Shown in pieces: positions 10,218 through 17,263 of a stretch of 64,000 nucleotides of DNA. The notes under the pieces were generated by a model that was not told where the DNA came from, searched no databases, and saw nothing but the letters and a program-made list of their open reading frames with translations. Position 1 is the first letter of the stretch. Every line of letters begins with the position of its first letter. Both the position numbers and the translations under genes were made by a program. The stretch covers positions 2,721,001 through 2,785,000 of the forward strand of contig NZ_CP018725.1 in the NCBI RefSeq assembly GCF_001908725.1, given 5' to 3'. The stretch is from Xanthomonas vesicatoria ATCC 35937. GTDB lineage: Bacteria; Pseudomonadota; Gammaproteobacteria; Xanthomonadales; Xanthomonadaceae.

Positions 10218-10604
10218 TCAGCGGTCGCCGATGACCTGCCCGATCCGCAACAAATTGCCGCTCTCGTCCACGATCGCAAATTCGCGCATGCCCCAGGGCT
10301 TGTCGCCCACCGGGTCGACCCTTGGAATTCCCCGGGCCGGGAGCGCCGCTACCTGCATCGCTGCATGGATGGCATCGACATCGCTCACCCGCAGATAGCA
10401 GCCCGCATAGCAGCTCGCCGGATCCAGATCCGGGTGCGCGAAGAAGTGCAGCTCCACATCGCCGCGCCGCAGGATGGCGTACCCCGCGTCATGCGGATGC
10501 GCCTCGCCCTCGAAGCCAAGCCGACGATAGAACGCCAGCGTCTGCGCGATGGAGCGGCTGGGAAGGACTGGGATGGTCTGGTCGTGCTCTGAAAGCCGGA
10601 TCAT
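10218..10604 (-). CDS. VOC-family protein, bleomycin-resistance-protein-like
   Basis: The protein is 128 aa from the ATG at 10604 (MIRLSEHDQTIPVLPS); a second in-frame ATG at 10619 adds five residues. The upstream GAAAGAG favours 10604. The single vicinal-oxygen-chelate domain shows in IPVLPSRSIAQTLAFYRRLG, ILRRGDVELHFF and a closing EFAIVDESGNLLRIGQ. Proteins of this type dimerise and bind bleomycin-like drugs, or act as glyoxalase-type enzymes. No enzyme partner is adjacent. It is convergent with uxuB and does not look like part of the xylan system. Confidence 0.8.
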   Translation of the reverse strand: MIRLSEHDQTIPVLPSRSIAQTLAFYRRLGFEGEAHPHDAGYAILRRGDVELHFFAHPDLDPASCYAGCYLRVSDVDAIHAAMQVAALPARGIPRVDPVGDKPWGMREFAIVDESGNLLRIGQVIGDR

Positions 10605-10859
10605 GGTTTGCTCTTTCATGATGCAGTTGGCCTTAATGGAGACTACACCACCCGCAGATGACAAAACTTCAGGACTGCTGGCAACGCCGAGCATCTCAGG
10701 AGCGCAGTTGCTCAATAGAGAAGGGGCGAACCATCATTTTTATGATTGAGGCAAAGAATTAAGCGAACTCATCTACTTAAAATTACAAACGGTAGCGGCT
10801 TCCCATATCAACACAGGCTGTGGTAGAAGACAAAAACAACGGGGAACGGAGCAAGCTAC

Positions 10860-11963
10860 ATGGATTTTGTTGATCAATTACGTGTTCTGGCAACGCGCAT
10901 AAGCACAACGCGAGCATTGATTCAAACAGAGGAAGCCACCAAAAATGCTATGGTGATGCCTCTTATACAGATTTTGGGTTACAACGTTTTTGACCCTCTA
11001 GAAGTCACACCCGAGATCGTGGCCGATGTTGGAACGAAGAAGGGAGAGAAAGTAGATTACGCAATTCTTCGCGATGGCAAACCCATTATTTTATTTGAAT
11101 GCAAGAAAGCTGGAGCAGAGCTCAGCATTAATCATGCCAGCCAACTTTTCCGTTATTTCCATGTTACAGCAGCACGCTTTGGAGTTCTCACAAACGGTCT
11201 GGTCTATCGGTTCTTTACAGATCTGGAGCAACCGAACAAGATGGACGAAAAGCCATTCTTCGAGTTCAACGTCCTGGACTTCAAGGATCGGGACGTTGAA
11301 GAACTGAAAAAATTTGCTAAGTCAGCTTTTGATCTTCAGACGATCCTGACGACTGCGAATGAATTAAAATACACTCGAGCTATTCAGACACGACTTACGG
11401 AATTGATGCATCAGCCAACCGAAGACTTCGTCAAACTGGTCTCGGCCGAACTTATTGGAAGTCGACGTTTCACACCCGCTATTCGAGAACAGTTCACCAC
11501 CATTACACGCAGAGCCTTTGAGCAGCTAGTCAGCGAGAGGATAAATGAAAGACTGAAGGGTGCGATGGCGCCCGAAGCAATCTCTATCCATGAGTACACT
11601 CCAAGCATTGTTTCCGAGCAAGCTGCATCGGCAGCATCAAATCTCTCATCTGACAACACGGTTATTACCACCCCAGAGGAAATCGAGGGATTTCATGTTG
11701 TGCGCGCTATCGTTCGTGAACTCGTGCCTGGAAAGCGAGTGTTCATGAGAGATGCCCAAAGCTATTGCGCGGTTCTTCTTGATGACAACAACCGAAAACC
11801 GATTTGCAGAATCCGCTTCAATAATCTTCAAAAATTGCGGATTGGCGTATTCAATCAGAACAAGGAAGAGGAACAGATCGATATCAGCTCGATTGACGAT
11901 ATTTATGGTCTGGCCGACAAGATCAAGGAAGCGGTTGCCGCTTATCTACCGCAAGAGGCGTAG
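10860..11963 (+). CDS. Orphan nuclease-fold protein with type I restriction R-subunit N-terminal domain (HSDR_N-like)
   Basis: The protein is 367 aa. The PD-(D/E)XK core is visible as VDYAILRDGKP followed by IILFECKKAG: Asp67, then Glu80-Cys-Lys82. The preceding MVMPLIQILGYNVFDP is typical of stand-alone HSDR_N proteins. There is no helicase motor and no HsdM or HsdS gene nearby, so this is not a complete type I system. The C-terminal domain (about 240-367; FHVVRAIVRELVPGKRVFMRD...) is a small beta-rich module often seen with this fold. The DNA is clearly AT-richer than its surroundings and codon use differs, indicating transfer. The function is unknown; a nucleic-acid or defence role is only inferred. 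Confidence 0.75.
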   Translation: MDFVDQLRVLATRISTTRALIQTEEATKNAMVMPLIQILGYNVFDPLEVTPEIVADVGTKKGEKVDYAILRDGKPIILFECKKAGAELSINHASQLFRYFHVTAARFGVLTNGLVYRFFTDLEQPNKMDEKPFFEFNVLDFKDRDVEELKKFAKSAFDLQTILTTANELKYTRAIQTRLTELMHQPTEDFVKLVSAELIGSRRFTPAIREQFTTITRRAFEQLVSERINERLKGAMAPEAISIHEYTPSIVSEQAASAASNLSSDNTVITTPEEIEGFHVVRAIVRELVPGKRVFMRDAQSYCAVLLDDNNRKPICRIRFNNLQKLRIGVFNQNKEEEQIDISSIDDIYGLADKIKEAVAAYLPQEA

Positions 11964-12098
11964 CTGCTTCTTAATTTAAGTCAATATCTCTCTTAATTGA
12001 CCTACCTCCCTTAAGCTCAGCTAGCCATTTTTTGTAGGTCATACCTGTGACATGCTTGACCTCCGTGTGTACCACGATATGCGTTACCCACTTTCGAA

Positions 12099-12257
12099 AT
12101 GGCAGCACGCAAAAAACAGGATCTACCGGAGAAGGCTTGCGTGCAATGCGGCAGGCCATTCCGTTGGCGTAAGAAGTGGGAGAAGGTGTGGCACGAAGTG
12201 AAGTACTGCTCGGACCGATGCCGCGGCGATAGCAAGCGGCACCGACCCGCGCCTTAA
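12099..12257 (+). CDS. DUF2256 small zinc-finger-like protein
   Basis: This is a 52-residue protein too short for usual cut-offs. It starts MAARKKQDLPEKACVQCG and contains FRWRKKWEKVWHEVKYC and SDRCRG. Two Cys pairs (C14-x2-C17 and C37-x3-C41) and the basic tryptophan-rich centre are the DUF2256 signature, so the reading frame is well supported. The cysteines suggest one bound zinc ion. No strong ribosome site is visible before the ATG. The family has no established function. It lies between the low-GC nuclease and the H1-like gene. Confidence 0.85.
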   Translation: MAARKKQDLPEKACVQCGRPFRWRKKWEKVWHEVKYCSDRCRGDSKRHRPAP

Positions 12258-12487
12258 CGCGCTGGATTATCGCGTGCGCCGCCGGCGAGCAGGCAGGGTC
12301 GGTGTCTGGATCGCTATGTCGCAAGCGTCCGCTTAAGTTGCGCCGCGCTGTACCCGCCGTAGACGCCTGGGTGCTGACTGCTGGCAATGTCTTCTGGGCC
12401 CCGGCCTGATAAGGCCGCTGCTCCATTGCGGCCACGCTTCTGACGCTGGCGTAGCGTGGCCCGATGAGGGAGTTCCGCCGGCCGTGG

Positions 12488-13372
12488 CTATTGCTTTGTG
12501 GCCGTTCGTTTCGTGGCACCCGGCTTGCTCGCAAGCGTGGTGCTTCTGCGTTTGCTGGCCACTGCCATGTTGTCGACCAGGTTCGGATAAGACCGGCCTG
12601 CGGCTTTGGCGCGCTTTTTGGCCTTGGCCTTTTGAGCAGGAGACAGCGATGTTGAGGCCGACTTTTTGACCGGATTGGGCTTGGCCCAAGGCACTGATTT
12701 TTTCGTGCCGCTCGGACTTGAGCCACGCGCGGTAACACGTTTCTTTGCAGTGCTATTGCGGACGCCAGCTTGCTTGGCAGGCACCTTCTTGGCTGCTGTC
12801 TTCTTACTGGCTGCTTTCTTTACAGCTTTCCTCGCTACGCCATTAGATCCGCCCTTTTTGCTAAGCGCTTTTTTGCTCACCGTTTTTTGAGTGGCGGTCC
12901 TCTTCGCAACGGCCTTCTTGACGGCCTTCTTAGGTGCGCCTGCCTTGGCTGCGCTAGCCGTTGTCGCTGCCTTCGTGCCTCCGGCAGCGGTACTACTGAT
13001 GCCCCGCTTCGGTGAGGCGGCCGTCTTGGTGGCGGAGCGCTCGTCCAGCTGCCGCAGCACCTTCTCTGCCCAGCGTTGCCCGGCATCGCCGCCCCACAGC
13101 AGCCAGGCGATGTACCCAGCCGACGGTGCCTTGGCGTCCGCCCAGCCTTTGCCCTGCTTGTCCACGCTGTGACGCGCGAAATACGAATGCATGCGGCGGA
13201 TCGTCTGTGCAGATAGCGACTTCCGCGCGGACAGATCGCGCGCCCGCGCCACACCAATTGCGGTGCCGCCGCGACCATGCTGCTCACGCAGCTTCGGGCC
13301 GCGCGCGGCCGCTTGCGCGACGTTCTTCGGGGGTGACAGATCGGCAGTGTGGCTTGTCGCAGTGCGCGCCAT
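12488..13372 (-). CDS. Histone H1-like lysine/alanine-rich protein with a conserved N-terminal domain
   Basis: The protein is 294 aa from the ATG at 13372 (MARTATSHTADLSPPK); in-frame codons upstream to 13498 encode a less plausible arginine-rich extension. Residues about 15-105 form a globular domain containing RDLSARKSLSAQTIRRMHSY and IAWLLWGGDAGQRWAEKVL. From about residue 105 the chain becomes an H1-like tail of AKK, KKA and KTA repeats (KKAVKKAVAKRTA, KKAASKKTAAKK). It ends with AKAAGRSYPNLVDNMA. The tail implies nonspecific DNA binding; the role of the N-terminal domain is not known to me. The gene is isolated. Confidence 0.7.
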   Translation of the reverse strand: MARTATSHTADLSPPKNVAQAAARGPKLREQHGRGGTAIGVARARDLSARKSLSAQTIRRMHSYFARHSVDKQGKGWADAKAPSAGYIAWLLWGGDAGQRWAEKVLRQLDERSATKTAASPKRGISSTAAGGTKAATTASAAKAGAPKKAVKKAVAKRTATQKTVSKKALSKKGGSNGVARKAVKKAASKKTAAKKVPAKQAGVRNSTAKKRVTARGSSPSGTKKSVPWAKPNPVKKSASTSLSPAQKAKAKKRAKAAGRSYPNLVDNMAVASKRRSTTLASKPGATKRTATKQ

Positions 13373-13779
13373 GCGAAGAGTCCTGATAGGAAGCGTGACA
13401 GGTAGTGTTCGCATCCGCGATGCAGTCAACGTGAAGGCCTGCCGCGGCCGGCCATCGTCCACCCGTGTCCGCTGTATTGACTGCCCGCGCAAAGCCAATC
13501 AGCTAATCGCAAAAAAGTGGTGCGTGCTCGCCAGTGGCATGCGTCGACGATGCATGATGGGTACCGACGACTACTGCACGCATGCGGTATATCGCGCACG
13601 TCCTCGATTGAATTGCAGCATCCTGAAATGATGACACCAATACAAGCGGCTGCATGTACGCGAAAGCTGACCAAATCAAAGAACGCATCGGTACGTGATC
13701 GGTGACCTGCGGATCAGTCTGCTCGCAACGAAGACGCGGCGGCGGCGCGCCGATACACTCTCTCCCACGTGGTCATCGG
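13373..13779. other. Intergenic region between divergent H1-like and Kelch genes
   Basis: This 407-bp stretch holds no convincing gene; the open frames on both strands lack family motifs and ribosome sites. It must contain both divergent promoters, but no clear -35/-10 pair could be fixed. Confidence 0.4.
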
Positions 13780-14832
13780 ATGGAAGAGTCCTTGAAACTG
13801 TCAGCACTGGCCGTCATCACCGCGCTCGCATTAGCCGCGCCCCCGCTCGCACTGCCGATCGATGAAGCGCGTGCCGCAGAGCGGCCCTCACATGATCAAG
13901 CCGATGCGGACGGGATCTGGAAACAGATCCGCACCGATCGCAAACCGCACGCGCGTCACGAGAACAGTCTGGTGGCCATCGGCGAGCGCTTGTATCTGAT
14001 CGGCGGGCGCGACCAGCGGCCATTGGAGATCTTCGACACCCGAACGCATCGCTGGTCGCAAGGCAGTGCACCACCGCTGATGGTGAGCCACGCGCAGGCA
14101 GTCGCGCTGTCGGGCAAGCTGTATTTTGTAGGCGGATTCACCGGCGATTATCCGGAGGAAGCCTCGCTGACCCACATGCTGATCTACGACCCGCAGACAG
14201 ACAGCTGGCAGGTGGGGCCGGAGATTCCCGCACACCGTCGGCGTGGTGCGGCAGGCGCGGTTGCGCACGAGGGCAAGCTGTATCTTGTGGGCGGCAACAC
14301 CCGCGGGCACATGAGCGGCTATGTGCCATGGCTGGATGCCTTCGATACCAGGACACAGCAATGGACGCAGCTGGCCGATGCCCCGCATGCGCGCGACCAT
14401 TTTCATGCGGCAGTGATCGACGGCAAGCTATATGCCGCCGGTGGGCGCAGGTCCGCGCATGAAAGCGGCAATACGCTGGCGCAGACGATTCCGGAAGTGG
14501 ACATCTACGACATTCAACACGGCACCTGGTCCGTGGCACCGGCGGCCTTGCCGACACAGCGTGCGGGCGCCACCGCAATTGCACGCAATGGCCAGCTGCT
14601 CATCATCGGCGGCGAGAGCATGCGCCAGGTCAAGGCGCACGACGAGGTGGAAGCCTATGACCCGCATACTGCGGTTTGGAACACGCTGGCGCCGCTGCCG
14701 CAGGGGCGACATGGCACGCAGGCGGCCAGCATCGATGGTCAGCTGTATCTGGCGGCAGGCAGCGCCAACCGCGGCGGCAGCCCGGAGCTGGATGACTTGC
14801 TGATGCTGGATGCGAGAACGCTGGCAGAGTAG
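13780..14832 (+). CDS. Exported Kelch-repeat beta-propeller protein
   Basis: The protein is 350 aa from the ATG at 13780 (MEESLKLSALAV). The hydrophobic run LSALAVITALALAAPPLA followed by ARAAE fits a signal peptide. Six Kelch blades can be counted from their core strands: LYLIGGRD, LYFVGGFT, LYLVGGNT, LYAAGGRR, LLIIGGES and LYLAAGSA. Each is followed about 20-30 residues later by an aromatic WxxG/WxxL strand. This is a six-bladed propeller of the same broad shape as NanM-type and galactose-oxidase-like proteins, but no catalytic signature is recognised. It is not clearly linked to the xylan operons on either side. Confidence 0.75.
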   Translation: MEESLKLSALAVITALALAAPPLALPIDEARAAERPSHDQADADGIWKQIRTDRKPHARHENSLVAIGERLYLIGGRDQRPLEIFDTRTHRWSQGSAPPLMVSHAQAVALSGKLYFVGGFTGDYPEEASLTHMLIYDPQTDSWQVGPEIPAHRRRGAAGAVAHEGKLYLVGGNTRGHMSGYVPWLDAFDTRTQQWTQLADAPHARDHFHAAVIDGKLYAAGGRRSAHESGNTLAQTIPEVDIYDIQHGTWSVAPAALPTQRAGATAIARNGQLLIIGGESMRQVKAHDEVEAYDPHTAVWNTLAPLPQGRHGTQAASIDGQLYLAAGSANRGGSPELDDLLMLDARTLAE

Positions 14833-15035
14833 AGCAGCTAACAAAAGGACGGTGCTCAGACGCGCGCGGCCGGTGCTCGATGCGGCATGTGCCACGTGTG
14901 CACTCCGGCCCGTCCGCACCCGCCACACTCGCTATGTTGTGCTGGCTGCTCTAACCCATGGCATCTGCGGCTCGGACAGTGCAGTTGCAGATGCCTGCGA
15001 ACGCAACCAAGCCGCGCATGCATGCGTCGGACGCG

Positions 15036-16073
15036 TCAACGCACGAACTGCAACCCCAGCGACTTGACGCGCACGCGTGCCAGCATCGCGTGCGAGGTCA
15101 TGTAGAGCGTATGACCGTCGTTGCCGAACGCGCAGTTGGAGACGGCTTCGCCAGTTTCGATACGGCCCAGGCGCTGGCCGGCTGGATCGAAGACGATGAC
15201 GCCGCCGGGGCCGGTGGCGAACAGGTGGCCGTCGGCCGACACCGCCATGCCGTCCGGCAGGCCGGGAGCGTCCTTGGCGACCAGATCCGAGGCGTCGGCG
15301 AACACACGCTTGCCGGTCACCGCGCCACCGGCGTCGAGCGCGTACGCCATCCAGATCGGCCGTTTCGGGTCGGAATTGGACACATACAGGGTGCGCGCAT
15401 CGGGCGAGAGTGCAATGCCGTTGGGAAAGCTCAGGCTGTCGGCGAGCAGATGCACGCTGCCATCGGTGTCCAAGCGATAGACGCCGTTGAAGCGCAGCTC
15501 CTTGACCGGCGAGTCGTTCAGATCCTTCAAGCCGTACGGCGGGTCGGTGAAGAACACCACGCCGTCATCGCGACGGACGACATCGTTGGGACTATTGAAG
15601 CGTTTGCCATCGAAGCTGGTTGCCAGCGGCGCTTTCGTGCGTGTGGCCGGGTCGAGCCTGGCGACGATGCGGGTGCCGGAGTCGGCCAGCAACACGGTGC
15701 CGCCGGGCTCGGCATACAGCCCGTTGGCACCGGCTTCGCGTAGCGTGGCCTGCTCCGGGCCGACATAGCCCGAGGGCGACAGCAACACCGACAGGCCGGC
15801 CTCTTCGGACCAGCGATACAGCTTGTTTTCCGGTACATCGGTAAAGAGCAGGTAGCCGCCGTTGCGCACCCATGCCGGGCCTTCGGACCAGGTGAAGCCT
15901 TCGGTGAGCTTTTCGATGCGCGCGTCGGCGGCAACCACATCGCCGAAGCGACGATCGAACGTTTCCACATGCCCGATGGCCGGAAAGCGCGGTGGTGGCG
16001 GATCCTTCTTGGTGCAGGCAGCGACAATCGCCAACAGTGGAACGGCCAACAACAGGTAGGGCGGCAAGCGCAT
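15036..16073 (-). CDS. SMP-30/gluconolactonase/LRE-family lipoprotein
   Basis: The protein is 345 aa from the ATG at 16073, chosen because MRLPPYLLLAVPLLAIVAAC gives a lipoprotein signal peptide ending in a lipobox Cys; two in-frame ATGs at 16103 and 16106 are alternatives. The six-bladed propeller shows EGPAWVRNGGYLLFTDVPENKLYRW, FNSPNDVV (metal-binding Asn-Asp), FFTDPPYG, SFPNGIALSPD and LPDGMAVSADGHLF (Asp for metal). The family hydrolyses sugar-acid lactones using a divalent cation. As the last gene after GH2 and xyn10A on the same strand (76 bp spacing), it may open an aldonolactone or uronolactone, an inference from context. Confidence 0.85.
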   Translation of the reverse strand: MRLPPYLLLAVPLLAIVAACTKKDPPPPRFPAIGHVETFDRRFGDVVAADARIEKLTEGFTWSEGPAWVRNGGYLLFTDVPENKLYRWSEEAGLSVLLSPSGYVGPEQATLREAGANGLYAEPGGTVLLADSGTRIVARLDPATRTKAPLATSFDGKRFNSPNDVVRRDDGVVFFTDPPYGLKDLNDSPVKELRFNGVYRLDTDGSVHLLADSLSFPNGIALSPDARTLYVSNSDPKRPIWMAYALDAGGAVTGKRVFADASDLVAKDAPGLPDGMAVSADGHLFATGPGGVIVFDPAGQRLGRIETGEAVSNCAFGNDGHTLYMTSHAMLARVRVKSLGLQFVR

Positions 16074-16149
16074 CGCAACGTCCGAAAATCCAGGTGGGTG
16101 CATCATGCCATCTTGCGTGCAGGTTTCGCGCGCGTCCTGGCGAGCGCGA

Positions 16150-17213
16150 CTATCGACCAGCCCTCGCAGGCACGACCAACACCGCGTCCAGTGTGGGTTT
16201 GGGCCGATGATTGCGGTCGAACAGCAGCGGGTAATTGGTGCGGCCGGGCACCGGATAATCGTTCTTCCACGACATGCCGTCGCTGACGCCCCACACACTC
16301 ACGCGCGCAAGCTTGTCGCGCTTACGCCAGAACAGCGCGAACAACTCCGCATAGCGATCGCGCAGTTGCGCCTGCACAGCGGGCGGCAGCCCATCACGGT
16401 AGGGGTCGAGAAAGCGCTTGAATTCCGGCAATTGGAACTGCTTGTGCGCCAATCCGGTGCCGATGACCTGGCCCTCCTTGGTGAGCGGCAGCACATCCAC
16501 GTCGAGCTCGGTGATCATGACCTTGATACCGAGTGCGGCGTAGGCGTCGATGGCGTCCTCGATGTCGCGCAAGCTGGGGTAGTCCAGCCCCCAGTGCCCT
16601 TGCATACCAACGCCGTCGATGCGGATACCGGCCTGTTGCAGCATCTTGACCATGCGCACGATGCCGTCGCGCTTGCTCGGCCGCCATGCGTTGAAGTCGT
16701 TGTAGTAAAGCTCCGCATCCGGCGCGTAGCGCTGCGCAAAGGTGAAGGCATGACGCACCACGACGTCGCCATCGCCCACGCGCTGCACCCAGTTGGTGGA
16801 GCGGTAGCCGCCGTCCTCGTCGATGATCTCGTTCACCACATCCCAGGCCTGCACCTTGCCGACATAGCGCCCCGCGACGCTTGCGATATGCGCGCGCATG
16901 CGCTCGATCTGCGCGGCCGAGGTGTTGGGCGCGCCCTGGGCATCCACGAAGAACCACTAACGACCTCGGCCTTCATCACGTTCTCCGGCGTGACCGCGTT
17001 GAAGTGGCAGGCCACCAGCGCTGCGGCCGCAGCGTCCTTGCCGGAGACGATCTCGGCATTGACCGCGGTACCGAGCAGGAATGCATCCGCATACGCATGC
17101 TTGAGCGATGTGCCGGCGGTGTCGCAACGCGCGAAAGCAGGCAGCGCGATGGCGCCAACGACCACGGTGGCACTGCGCAACAGGGTCGCAAGGGCGGGAA
17201 CGTGTTTGTGCAT
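16150..17213 (-). pseudogene. xyn10A: Broken GH10 endo-1,4-beta-xylanase (xyn10A-like)
   Basis: The N-terminal part begins at the ATG at 17213 (MHKHVPALATLLRSATVVVG, signal peptide) and reads through FNAVTPENVMKAEVV. Near 16956-16962 the GH10 homology jumps to another frame at WFFVDAQGAPNT and continues to the stop at 16150. In intact GH10 enzymes these segments are separated by roughly 35-40 residues that include the GHTLVWH substrate-binding block; here they abut. So a deletion of just over 100 bp also shifted the frame. The acid/base Glu (AWDVVNE) and nucleophile Glu (ITELDVD) survive in the second segment but are out of frame. An assembly error is possible. Confidence 0.85.
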
Positions 17214-17263
17214 GGCAGGTTCCAAGGTGAGGTGCCGCAGGCGACGGGGCGTGCGCACTGCCA

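Noticed and set aside
11971..12042. Minus-strand short frame starting MTYKKWLAELKGG
   Set aside because: Only 23 codons; the sequence looks protein-like but matches nothing I know and has only a weak AGGT upstream.
16394..16957. Arginine-rich frame within the xyn10A remnant
   Set aside because: It is an alternate frame of the broken gene and carries no GH10 residues.
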